Shown here: piece by piece, positions 1 through 39,775 of the stretch | How the letters are laid out: each line of letters begins with the position of its first letter | How positions within the stretch are numbered: the first letter of the stretch is position 1 | NCBI GenBank assembly: GCA_026874595.1 | Contig: CM049310.1 | Location: forward strand, 46,665,058-46,729,057 | Length of the DNA stretch: 64,000 bases | Origin: Sipunculus nudus | Taxonomy: Eukaryota; Annelida; Sipuncula; Golfingiida; Sipunculidae | Reading direction: 5' to 3' | The notes under the pieces: generated by a model | Seen by the model: the letters and a program-made list of their open reading frames with translations, nothing else | The model's database searches: none | Told to the model about the DNA's origin: nothing | Position numbers and translations under genes: made by a program

Positions 1-259
1 TCCTACATTCACAAGTGATCCCGGAAGCCCCCAGTTTACGTCACAGATAACTCTCCCTACGCATACATCCGTGTCAGTTACATACTTTTCATTTTATGGC
101 CAGAATTTGGGAGGTGAACCGCTTAATTCCCACAGCTGACATCAAACTGAACCCGTCCAAATTGTTTACCTGCGAGTGTCCAGTTCACAGACAGCCACGG
201 GCTGTGAAATCAACAACTCAATTGTCCTATTTTTAATGGAATAATTTAAAATAATAGAA
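1..259 (+). other. Upstream / 5' UTR region of the carrier gene
   Basis: This is non-coding sequence ahead of the first long exon. An in-frame TAA at 242-244 precedes the ATG at 260, so the carrier frame cannot extend further 5' without another exon. No TATA box or other promoter element could be placed with confidence. The transcription start is unknown. Confidence 0.5.
96..236 (+). other. Upstream ORF, 46 codons
   Basis: The ATG at 96 opens 46 codons (MARIWEVNRL...TTQLSYF) and ends at TAA 234-236, 23 bases before the ATG at 260 and in a different frame. If the carrier mRNA starts upstream of 96, this would act as an upstream ORF and could reduce translation from 260 or favour the ATG at 374. 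The peptide resembles nothing I recognise and may be chance. Confidence 0.25.
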
Positions 260-28272
<28,013 letters not shown>

Positions 28273-28720
28273 TATGGTATTTTTTGTAGGAAATTATTGT
28301 TACTGTTGTATTTAGGAATTGAATTTTAATTTATTAATGATAATGCTGTAAGATATGTACTTTTTTGTTTTGAATTGCATTTGGCTCCAACCCACATACC
28401 TCCTTTTTAGAATGAATATCATTTCACTGGAACTTGTGCATTTTATATCCTCAATACTTCAATTATAATTATGGATTTATAGCATTAAAGGAATTATTGT
28501 TAACCGAATATCAGTATTTCATTTGCTTTTCAGTGCCATCTGGTGTTCATTTAGTGAAATACCGGTAAAGATTACAAAGGTGCATGGTGAAATGATCCAA
28601 GCTTCAGTTAATAAATTGATTCAAGAATGAACTCCAGAGGGCGCTGATAAACAAAGTCAGTTTTGCTGTAATTATAACTAATTATTTATTGAATAAAACA
28701 TGTAATTCCAATGATGGGTT
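28273..28720 (+). other. Probable 3' UTR of the carrier gene
   Basis: Non-coding AT-rich sequence follows the TGA. An AATAAA hexamer at 28692-28697 is the nearest good poly(A) signal. An AATAAATT lies slightly upstream near 28611. The true cleavage site is not visible. Confidence 0.45.
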
Positions 28721-31700
28721 TAATTTAAAGCAAAAACAGCATATTGTTATGTTCACTTAAGCACCAATCTTTTAAAATATATAGTGACCATACACTGTAT
28801 GTAAAGTTATATCCATTCAGACATCAGGTGTATTTATAAGGCCATTTATGTATACACTAGTATTATTCTGAAATAATTCCTAGAGCATTCAGTACTTTTT
28901 TTTGCTGTATCATATTAGTATTTAAGGACAGGCTTAGACCAGGCACAAACTTGGTAGTATTATACAAGTCAGTTATGTATCCTTTTCCAGTAGCAAATTT
29001 GTATTTTATCTCCTGTCTCAATTGATTTGTATGTACTTATGAATAGCTAAACCATTCCAGAGATTGTGCTGCTTGCTGCTATGTATAGAGTGCAGTAGAC
29101 CTCTGTTCTGGTCTTGGTATTTGATTGGTTGATCCACATTGACTGGCTTCCTTGACTGAAAAAACAAAGAATGTAGAACCTGGAATCAGGAAGTAATACA
29201 GAGTGACTGTACTTCTGCTTATGGTATAGCTTTATATTACTCTGATATTTTGACATGATTTGGGTAATGTGTCTTTGTTTACATGTTATTCCCTTCTCAA
29301 TGTAGTCTGATTGAACACATTATATTAATGCAATGATCAGATTAAAATAGTCATTTTACCACCATAATGTTAAAATCTGGTATGTATCATTCCTTGGAGT
29401 GACCAGACATGGGGTGTTCCGTTCTTTCATTATAGTATCATATACCATGTGTATGGTTAAAGTCAAATAACTTTGAGTGCATAACACTTACCTATTTACT
29501 GCATTTGTTCCATATTCCGTGCACATGATAAGTATATAAAAGAAACTATAGTGATAACAATTGGATAAAACAATGTTTTCTACTCACATTGTATCTGATT
29601 AATACAGGGTTAAACATTTGTAAATTATGCTATTGAGACTCAGTCTTCGCATCATTGTTGTGTGCAAATATGAATATACCAAAGGTCTCTAGTCCACGCA
29701 TCTTTTCTGTAATCATCTGTTCTAAGGCAAGTTCTGTCTGAGTCTTTACTGGGTAAGTTTAGTCAGTGTGCACACCATGTAGGCAGACACACATGTCTCT
29801 TTTTTATTAAAATATTCCCATACATTTAATATTTGTATCTGTATGTGGTTTCTCCACACTTCTCTTACAATCTGTTAGTGTTACATGACAAATACATTGC
29901 ATTTTGGTATGTCAAGCCTGGCTGGTGGCTGACCATATTTTAGATGTATGCACTCAATTTAATACAGAGGCGTATCCAGGATTTTGGAATGGGAAGGGTC
30001 CAAGCTAGGAATAATTGTGAGTAAACCCTTAAAAGAGGTCCTCGGGTCAAGAAAAGGGGAGAGGTTGAGGCCTAAAGAATGGTTTGAAACCCTTAAAATA
30101 AATTGCTAAAAAGGGATGGGCCCAGATCTTCCCCACCCCTTTGGATCAGCTACTGTAATAAGGGTCATATTAAAGAAGGAATTTATCATAAAAAAGCTAG
30201 CCTGGTAAAGAAGAGAACTATTCACGTACAGGTACAATAAGATTTTTATGTTGTATGCATACTAACTACACGTACACATTACAGACCAGTGGGGTGGTGG
30301 GGACTGCCTGAAGTTGCCTAATTCAGGGTAAAATACATACAGCTCTGTACATTATCGTCTGCTTGGTCTGAATAGTTTTAAGCCTGATTCTACAGATGTG
30401 CTGTTCAGTGCTGGGTGCTTTCTCTTATTCTAGTCTTGGGATTGAATATACCTCGATGCATTCTCTGCTATGTTTGAATTCAGATTAGCTTTATGACACC
30501 CGTAACCCATTCTGTGCTTTGTAGCTGTTTCCTGCTATGTATGTTCTAGTCTTTGCAAACTTGGCATTTCATGATCTTATTGTTCACTTTAATTAACAGT
30601 CAGCCATTCCGGGCTCTTCATGGCTTAATTAGGATGTGCACAACACAGCAGATTTGAGCTTTGGTTTTGGCACCTGACAGTAAGGTCTTATACATTCTAA
30701 TCTTATATAAACCTAAGTGTTATCAAAGTCTGACCTTGCTTTTCCCACATTTCATTTGCCACTGGACATGCATGCCCAGCAGATAGTTTATTAATTAGGG
30801 CGGTTCCCAAATTAGTATCCTTTAATGTGGTATTATAAAGATATGTAAAATGTTGGATACCTCCAAGATTATCTTGTACCTCATTGACATTAAAAATCCT
30901 GGTGATCTTATAGGCTCCTACATTTAGCTTACTGTACTTGTAGTAACTAAGGTACAAGGCTGTCAAGTCAATATATTGTTCCATTTTCTTATGAGTTTTT
31001 GGAAGTCATACAGTGCACAACAGATGTGATTGTCTCACTTAGGGGTATGGTACTTTCCATTATTCTGTACAAAATATACCAAATTTGATTAAAAATTAAT
31101 GCACAGAAAGCCCAGTAGTTTTAAATGTAACAACTAGTTTCCGTCTAAGTACAGATGGCCCTTTCACACTGCAAAAATTAAAACATGTTTGAAATGGTTA
31201 CAAATGTATTTGGCATTTCCAGGGCAATGCAGAACGTTTTGAAATGCTTCTTTACTGGTAATAAACCACAATGTTTTGTCATGTGTCCAAAAGTACCTTG
31301 ATATGTGGCTGTGCGAGTATGTGTGTCCAAATATAACCTGCACACAAAATATGTTTGCACAAAATTCTTGTCCATACAAACCATATAACATTTTGGACCT
31401 CAATCTCATTGTACAAAAGGTTTAGAAATTGTTTTACATGTATATGTGAAGAAAGGGAAATTAAACCTTTGAGTAGGCAAAGCTTGTAGTATTTTCTCGG
31501 TATATAATTATTAATAAACCTGCATTGTTATAATTTTGTGATATATATATATATAAATAAATATATATATATATATTTATATATATATATATATGTGATA
31601 CTAATGCACCACATGTAGTTATATTGATGTCTGATAAAGATTGGCTATACTTCAGCCTCAACATATAATGTGACATGCTTTGTTTTTACTGATTGAGACA

Positions 31701-33444
31701 CACGAACGAGACACTCCAGGACACAATGTACCATCCCAGTATCATCACTTTACTTGTTTATTATTTAGTTTTAATTGATGAAGAATCTTGTGATTTTATA
31801 CATAAATATCAACATTCACTTCACAATGCTTATATCTGTTAAACTGTAATGATGTAATGAATTTCATGTAACTGTATTAGATATAATAACATTTTATAGG
31901 TCTCCTTAGTTTATTATCTGATAAATGAAAATAATGTTATTTTAAGACATTAGTGGGCCTGTAGTTGTCTTGTTTTAAATTTTGAAAACCTGAAGTAAAT
32001 ACTGCAACGTGTGCTATTTTCACCAGGAAAATTGCAGTCCAAATAGAATCAATATTCTGTCTGAATTCAGTGAAAATGTTATCTGAAACTTCAGTGGTTT
32101 ATTTAAATGGTCCAATAACAGAGTACACCTAGACTTAAAGCAGGGGTGTGTGTATTGAATGTTGGAGGATTCTGGCTTGGCCAAACCAGATTCACAAATA
32201 AATATTTGTGAAGGAATTTTCAGTCAGATTGCTTTTTGATAGCAGTTTGCTGTTCGGTGCAAATATTAGGCTTTTCAAAATGTTAATATTGTTATTTCAT
32301 AGCATTGTTGAATATTCTAACAAATTGATAGGCACTTAGGAATTTTAATCAAGATATTCTTGTCTCTATTTCTTGATCTTTTTGTTATTTTCATTATCTT
32401 GATCATGTGACCCAAGTTACCTTGACAACTGAGTAGTGGTGCTTTTGAGCGTGATGAGGAAAACAGAGTGTGCATTTAGAAAATTCTGCAACTGTAATCA
32501 TGCGTGCCTTCCCTATTGCAGAAGACACATTTATACTCATCTGTTTTATTTTTATTTTCCTGAATCCTATCAGAGTGGTTACTTAGCAACACATTCCATA
32601 TGTGTAAACGAGCATTAAGTGAACATATGTAACATATTTCAAACTGTTTGTGGTTGTATTTTCTGTTACCAGTAGTTACTGATGAAACTAGGCTAGTTCT
32701 TCATACATCATTTGTTTGAGGATCTTGTAAAAAATATGTGATAAGAGTACCATCAAAGAAAATACATATGTATATATATAAATAGTTTGGTCTAAATATA
32801 CAAATTCATAGAAATGTATAGACATCATCTAACTTACTGTTTACTAATAATTTCTGCAAATAGTAATATTAGTACCATTTTGTTTGAAGTTCAACTTTAA
32901 CTCTCAGTCTCACTACAGGGCATAACAAAATAAAGCATGTGGACACAATCTCTGAATATTTAATTAACAAACATTTAATATGTAAATGAAGTCAGTAGGT
33001 GGACATTATGTATCAATATTGTAAAATGTTAAACACGTTTAATTGGCTAATGATAAAGTTAACCAGAACCTTGAGATATCATTGTGTCAGCCTCCATTGC
33101 TAAAAATCATATGTTCTGTGGAAGCATGTTTGTCCAATGAATACTGTGGGTGGCTTATATCTGTGATATAATCAGTAAATGAAACCCAGGAAGATGCCCC
33201 ATGAGCACAAGTGAACAATAATTTATACATTTACCTCAGTGGTGTACATGTTCTTCATGCAAATATTAAGCTTTGTGCTTTTTACATTTATGCTTTCTGG
33301 GTTCCTGCATAGCAGAAATGGAGAGTTTGAGAATCAGTAACTTTTGATAAATTGCAAAAAGTTGACATTGCAGATATGAAGCCTACCACAGTATATATGT
33401 GACAGCATTTGTTAATCTATACTAAGCAGAGTTAATTAACACAT
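28721..33444. other. Intergenic region
   Basis: No gene is supported. It holds a short repeat-like segment at 29963-30150 (starting GGCGTATCCAGGATTTTGG) and an AT microsatellite at 31540-31594. The largest open frame (30703-30984, minus strand) has no recognisable motif or splice context. Confidence 0.5.
31540..31594. repeat. AT microsatellite
   Basis: Interrupted (AT)n. Confidence 0.9.
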
Positions 33445-33613
33445 AAAGTGAAACCTGTGTTATGAGCATGACCACTCATTGGACTGGTTTAATTTGGTCC
33501 TTTATTCACAGTTGCTCTTATTAGAAAGGTCAGTTATAACCAATATGAATGCATTTGGTTCATTCAAGGGTGGTCTTGGAAGACAGGTGGTCTTTCAGAC
33601 ATGTTCCACTGTA
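33445..33613. mobile_element. MITE related to the one at 17604
   Basis: It starts AAAGTGAAACCTGTGTTATG and ends GACAGGTGGTCTTTCAGACA then TGTTCCACTGT. Inverted ends share ACAGTG(G/A)AAC and the phrase GACCAC with the 17604 element. Confidence 0.55.
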
Positions 33614-33791
33614 TATATAGGTTGACATATATTGTGGCAAAAATGTCACAGCAATACTGTCAGAGGAAGATCTGATGACTAGGGTGTTGACGGATCCATG
33701 CAATATATCAGTTTATGTTGTATAACATAATTCTAGGTAACCCAAATATATATAATAATTATATTGTTCACCTGTAATGTATGCATATACA

Positions 33792-33823
33792 CATATATAT
33801 ATATATAAATATATATATATATA
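33792..33823. repeat. AT microsatellite
   Basis: Interrupted (AT)n near the start of a short AT-rich intergenic stretch. Confidence 0.85.
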
Positions 33824-34736
33824 TTCTGATTTTATCTGTAAGGAGGAACTTTTGTCCAGTAAGAAATAAAGGTGATACAAAAGATGGCAATGGTGTTTTG
33901 CGTTGTTTAATCTGGTTCTTGGTGTGAAAGTTGTTGTAAATATTTTAGGCCAACCTGTGAGCTTATGCAATGAAAGAGCATCGTCTGTCCACCAAAGTCT
34001 GTACGTTAACCCATGCTATCTCAGAAACTGTTTAGAGCTAGCAGCTCCAAATTGCATAAAAGACTGTCACATGGAAACTTTATCAGATTGGGCTTATTTT
34101 TTGGATATCTGCATTTACTAAGATTTTCATAGGGTAAAAGCTTAAAAACATTTTAAATTCTCTGAAACCATCCAGCCATATTGTTCAATATTTCACAAAA
34201 TAATCCCAGAGATGATCTCTTTCAAGTTTGTTCAAATGGTATCATTTTGGTAAATTTTAACCGAGTTACAGAAATACATTAGTGATTGTGTTTCTGTACT
34301 TTGCGAGATTTTATTTATGGACTTATGATTATTTGTTATTCAATAAAGTATTTGATTAAATTTCAGAAATTATATCATTGAAATATATTTATTATATATT
34401 AACTTAAAATGACAATTGTCTGTAGGTAGTGGATCATTAATTCCTACATAGGTCTGGTTGAAAGGTTGTTATTATTTACGTTACATTAAAGATTAGGCAG
34501 GTCATATTATAATTAAATTCTATAACCAGTGGTAAATCAAAAGACAAATTTATACTGTACTCAACATACACAATAGTGTTTATATGTTTGTATTTTTACG
34601 AGATTGTTGTAGGAGTATGGGGAATCATGGAAAAGGACATTTCAGGTTTTTAGCTCGGCTGACTGAAAGTCATCTGAGCTATAGCGATCACTCTTTGTCC
34701 GTCGTCCATCTGTCTGTCCGTCTGTCTGTCCCGCTG

Positions 34737-37050
34737 TCCGTTAACCAGGCACAAATCGTAACCACTGGACCTAGAACCTTGTAACTTGGGATTCTGAGAG
34801 GTCCATGAAAAATCTCCTTGGAAACCAGAAATTAGGTCTCTGTTACCCATATCCTTCGAGCTATGGGGCCCCAAAGTACCCCCCAGAAAAGTCAAAAATT
34901 TCATACAAAAACTTCAATATCTCATTAACTACTTGACTGATGGTCATGATTTTTGGCATACATATTGATCATGAGATGTTCCATCAGTTCCTGAAGACTG
35001 GTGGCGCCACCTGTATTATTCGATTTTTTACAAATTTTTTTCTCTATTTTTGATACCTTTAAAAATGTGAACATCCGTTAACAAGGCACAAATCTTAAAG
35101 ACTGGACCTAGAATCTTCATTCTCGACACACTGAGAGACCTATAAAAAGTCTCCACGGAAACCAGAAATTAGGTCTCTGTTACCCATATCCTTCGAGCTA
35201 TGGGGCCCCAAAGTACCCCCCAGAAAAGTCAAAAATTTCATACAAAAACTTCAATATCTCATTAACTACTTGACTGATGGTCATGATTTTTGGCATACAT
35301 ATTGATCATGAGATGTTCCGTCACTTCCTGCAGACTGGTGGCGAAAGTCATCTGAGCTATAGCGATCACTCTTTGTCCGTCGTCCATCTGTCTGTCCGTC
35401 TGTCTGTCCCGCTGTCCGTTAACCAGGCACAAATCGTAACCACTGGACCTAGAACCTTGTAACTTGGGATTCTGAGAGGTCCATGAAAAATCTCCTTGGA
35501 AACCAGAAATTAGGTCTCTGTTACCCATATCCTTGGAGCTATGGGGCCCCAAAGTACCCCCCAGAAAAGTCAAAAATTTCATACAAAAACTTCAATATCT
35601 CATTAACTACTTGACTGATGGTCATGATTTTTGGCATACATATTGATCATGAGATGTTCCGTCACTTCCTGCAGACTGGTGGCGCCACCTGTATCGTTCA
35701 GTTTTTTACGAATTGTTTTCTCAATATTGAGACCTTTCAAATTGTGAACATCTGTTAACAAGGCACAAATCGTAAAGACTGGACCTAGAATCTTCATTCT
35801 TGACACACTGAGAGGTCCATGAAAAATCTCCTTGGAAACCAGAAATTAGGTCTCTGTTAACCATATCCTTAGAGCTATGGGGCCCCGAAGTACCCCCCAG
35901 AGTAGTAAAAAATTTCATACAAAAACTTCAATATCTCAATAACTACATCACTGATGGTCATGATTTTTGGCAAACATATTGATCATGAGATGTTCCATCA
36001 GTTCCTGCAGACTGGTGGCGCCACCTGTATTGTTCGATTTTTTATGAATTTTTTTCTCTATTTTTGAGCCCTTTCAAAATGTGAACATCTGTTAACAAGG
36101 CACAAATCGTAAAGACTGGACCTAGAATCTTCAATCTTGACACACTGATAGGTCCATGAAAAATCTCCTTGGAAACCAGAAATTAGGTCTCTGTTATCCA
36201 TTTCCTTCGAGCTATGGGGCCCCAAAGTACCCCCCAGGGTAGTCAAAAATTTCATACAAAAACTTCAATATCTTAATAACTACATCACTGATGGTCATGA
36301 TTTGTGGCATAACTATTGATCATGAGATGTGTCATCACTTTCTGCAGACTGGTGGCGCCACCTGTATCGTTGGATTTTTTATGAATTTTTTTCTCTATTT
36401 TTGAGACCTTTAAAGATATGAACATCTGTTAACAGGGCACAAATCATAAAAACTGGACCTAGAATCTTCATTCTTGACACACAGGGAGACCCATGAAAAT
36501 TCTCCATGGAAACCTGAAATTAGGTCTCTGTTACCCATATTCTTTAGGCTGTATGGCTCCTAAAAACCCCCCAGAATAATGGAAAATTTGATACAAAAAG
36601 TGCAGTATCTCAATAACTACAACACTGATGGTCATGATTTTCGGCATACATATTGATCATGAGCTGTTCCATCAGTTTCTGCAGACTGGGTGCGCCACCT
36701 CTATTTTTTTCAAATTTTTACGATTTTTTTTTCTCTTTTTTGAGACCTTTAAAGATGTGGTTATCTGTCAACAGGGTACAAATTGCAACAACTGGACCTA
36801 GAAACTTCATTCTTGTCATGCAAGGAGGCCCATCAAGAGTGACTGTGGAAACTTGAAATTAGGTCTCTGTTAGTGTTACCCATATCCTTCAAGCTATAGG
36901 ACTCTGAAGTATCCCTCAGAATAATGGAAAATTTAATACAAAAGCTGGAGTATCTGAACAACTAATGCGGAGATCACCATGATTCTTTGCATGGATATTG
37001 ACCATTAAGTGTTTTTATTAGTTTCTGCAGACTGGTGGAGACACCTGTAT
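34737..37050. repeat. Array of 337-341-bp tandem units, about 7 copies
   Basis: Units start near 34737, 35074, 35415, 35751, 36090, 36428 and 36765 at CTGTTAAC(C/A)AGGCACAAAT. Each holds GGACCTAGAATCTT, GAAATTAGGTCTCTGTTA, GAGCTATGGGGCCCC, GGTCATGATTTTTGGCATA and GGTGGCGCCACC. Identity falls to the right. A 678-bp block (34665 to 35342) including the element's left end is duplicated at 35343. Confidence 0.9.
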
Positions 37051-37054
37051 TTTT

Positions 37055-37084
37055 GTATCCTCCAAAACGAAGTTTTGCAGATAC
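37055..37084 (+). repeat. Hairpin of the intron-10 type
   Basis: GTATC / GATAC outer arms enclose CAAAAC, loop GAA, GTTTTG. The layout matches 26432-26458, but the inner stem differs on both sides. It is followed by CTATGTTTTTGACCGG and CCTCCGCC, parallel to CTATGTTTTAGGC and CCGCC after the first hairpin. Confidence 0.7.
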
Positions 37085-38423
37085 TAAGTACTATGTTTTT
37101 GACCGGGTTCCTCCGCCCCCGCCACTTTTGTTTCCAGAGAGCTCCTCTGAGAAAAATGGACCGATTTTTCTGAAACTTACACCAATTATTGAGTCACGTG
37201 AACTAGTGCCTAACCAATTTGTGTTGACCTCTGACCTTTCCCCTCTATCCAGCGTCCATTTGTGCGTCTGTTTCCACACATAAACCCTCATTTCTTGGGA
37301 ACCGATTGACCAATCAGGAAATAAAATTTATACAAATGTAGCCCTTGGATTGCTTTATAACATACACAAAAATGGTGCCGCCACCTGTAACCATGTTTGC
37401 ACAGTGTCCATCTGTTCATCTGCCTTGAGTTAAAATCACTCATATCTCTGCAGTGAATTGACTAATTCACCTGAAATTTGGCATGCATATACATCCAGGA
37501 TAGCTTTCTTGATTTTATGACAGATGGCGCCACCTACATTCACGTTCACACTGATCACATCCAAGCTCATATCTCGGGAACCGTTGAACCGATTGGTCCA
37601 AAATTTTGCATGTGTATGGATCTCACATAGCTCTTTATCATTCGCAAAACTGGTGGCGCCACCTGCAACCATTTTTGCACAGCGTCTGTCTGTTTTCTGC
37701 CATGGGATAATGTCACTCATATCTCGGCAGTGGTTTGACATATCTGCCTAAAATTTTGCAGTTTTATACATCCTGGATAGCTTTCTTGATTTTATGACAG
37801 GTGGCGCCACCTACATTCTAGTTTATGCTGCAGACATCCAAGCTCATATCTCGGGAACCGTTTGAACGATTGGGCCAAAATTTTGCATGTGTATAGATCT
37901 CACATAGGTCTTTATCATACACAAAACTGGAGGGGCCACCTGCAACCATTTTTGCACAGCGTCTGTCTGTTTGTCTGCCGTCGGCTAAAATCACTCATAT
38001 ACATGTAGTGTTTTGACTTTTCTGCCTAAAATTTTGCATATGTATACAACTTGGACAGCTTTCTGGATTTGTGGTAGGTGGCACAACCTACATACACATT
38101 TAGGCTGCAGACATCCATGCTAATATGCTACATACCACACTCTATTTCCCCTTGCCACCCAATCCATGCCTCACTTCAACAGTTCCACTCTGATTTTGGC
38201 GGATACACATAGTCACTTGTCAGCTACCCGTATTCTAGTTTTAAAGTTTACACATTTTTTCTCTATTTTTGAGATATATAAATGCAGACTAAATCTTGGC
38301 CTGTTGGTTAATCTGTTTGATGCTTCAGTTGAATGGGTATATACTACCATTCTGATGATAAAATTTCCTTTTGCGAATCTCTTCCCAGTCAGCTGAGCGT
38401 CATGACCCATGGGTCACTTGTTT

Positions 38424-38775
38424 TGTCCTCTGCAGAATACAGGTGGTGCCACCTTGTGTTGTTTTCTTGCTTTCGCACCTTGTAATACCCCACCATTGCC
38501 ACTTCACAGCACTGTGAGCATGATAAGTTGAAAACTAATGGACAGATTTCTTTCATATCATGCATATTTAAATTTTTAAGTTAAAAAAAAAAATTCATTT
38601 TAATTTTAATTTTAATTTTTTTTTAAATCTTGGATTTTTTTTTTTGTCTTCTGCAGAATACAGGTGGCGCCACCTTGTGTTGTTTTCTTGCTTTTGCACC
38701 TTGTAATACCCCACCATTGCCACTTCACAGCACTGTGAGCATGATAAGTTGAAAACTAATGGACAGATTTCTTTC
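38424..38775. repeat. About 217-bp segment duplicated in tandem
   Basis: The segment beginning TCTGCAGAATACAGGTGG with ACCTTGTAATACCCCACCA occurs at about 38428 and again at about 38645. It is related to the units of the intron-10 element. A simple T/A tract lies between the copies. Confidence 0.8.
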
Positions 38776-38992
38776 ATATCATATATATAGATATGGGTTA
38801 CGGAATGAGATATATTTCAATTTGGATCATGACCTCTCCTATGAGAGTGACCTTTATCTTAAATATGCCCTTACTTATAAGAAACCATGGTGGCTTGCCA
38901 AGTGTCAGTCTCTGCATCTGAATTGAGAAGGGATCCTAGTCTTTGAGGCTGGGAGGAAGGGGGGGGGGGGGTTAATTGTCTGGGGATACTAT

Positions 38993-39020
38993 GGCACCTA
39001 TGGTGCCAAGAAATATCTAG
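38993..39020 (+). mobile_element. Helitron-like 3' terminus
   Basis: The stem GGCACC, loop TAT, GGTGCC is followed nine bases later by CTAG (39017-39020) and then T. This is the classic end of a Helitron. The sequence right after CTAG (TTGGTTTATAATAAG) aligns with the interior of copy 2 near 24917, so the boundary matches an insertion into a copy of that family. The matching 5' end could not be fixed; the hairpin at 37055 (A then TC) is one candidate. Confidence 0.5.
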
Positions 39021-39775
39021 TTGGTTTATAATAAGAACTCTAAGAAAAATAAATGTAAAAGGAATTCTATAGTTTATGAGTAACAGGGAATTACCTTGAA
39101 ATTACTGATCATTTATGGATCTTCCATGGATGGCCGAAAATGTATTTCAAATGACTCCATGCAGTCACCATTGGGTATTTATCATTTCAATCATAAAAAT
39201 GAAAAATAAATAATTAACTAAAATTGTTGTTTACTGTTAGGGATTATATGAATCATGTTAATGATAGACAAGGATGCAGTTGACCATATTAAATTAATCT
39301 AAATTTCCAGGTCTTTTCCAGGTGTTTAATTTGTTGGTTTATTTTTTATTACAAAATTAAAAAAAAATGAAATATGTCAAAAGTTTTTAAAAATTACCAA
39401 GACAAGTTCTCTTTAAAGATGCCAATATGTTTGACTAATGACATTAAGACTCATGGCTGTATCAGCTGTTACATGATACTGGGTAATTAATAAAAATTTA
39501 CATTACTGATAACTTCATTTCAGTTAATTAAATGAAACCTTCCCAACTCCAATTTTTACTCCCTGAATAAAATATTGAGTGTTTTGAACCTTGGATTTGA
39601 TCAGTCCAGTTAATTATAATTTATTTACTAACATATTACATTATATTCCTTTATAATAGCCCAACATGTCCATGATATTCATAAGCTTTATGGACTCAGT
39701 ATAGTATCACAATGGTGATACATTTATAGTCCAATCATGATCAGTTGAGCGTGTGATCCATGGGTCCCTTGTTTT
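39021..39775 (+). mobile_element. 3' part of a Helentron-like element, copy 4
   Basis: The interior aligns with copy 2 (24917 onward: ACAGGGAATTA, ATGCAGTCACC). The last 118 bases align with the end of copy 1 (12480-12597), ending CAGTTGAGCG, a degraded palindrome and TCCCTTGTTTTT. It is followed directly by the 340-bp unit family, so this copy seems to have landed inside that array. Confidence 0.6.

Larger units (their letters stand above)
34648..38422 (+). mobile_element. Helentron-like element, copy 3, with amplified interior
   Basis: The left hairpin (AGCTCGGCTGACT with AGTCATCTGAGCT) is at about 34651-34680, followed by TGTCTGTCCGTCTGTC. The right end at about 38388-38422 reads AGTCAGCTGAGCG, then the palindrome GACCCATGGGTC and ACTTGTTTT. 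In this copy the right motif is a clean inverted repeat of the left AGCTCAGCTGACT. The interior is an array of 337-341-bp units plus a stretch (37055 onward) that starts with a different hairpin and may be a second, inserted element. Confidence 0.6.

Noticed and set aside
30703-30984. 93-codon minus-strand ORF in the intergenic region
   Set aside because: It has no motif or splice context, and its length is expected by chance in this much sequence.
34650-36255. Repeated minus-strand ORFs starting MKFLTFLGGTLGPHSSKDM
   Set aside because: They are translations of the 340-bp repeat units. Frames break in diverged copies, and no domain is recognisable.
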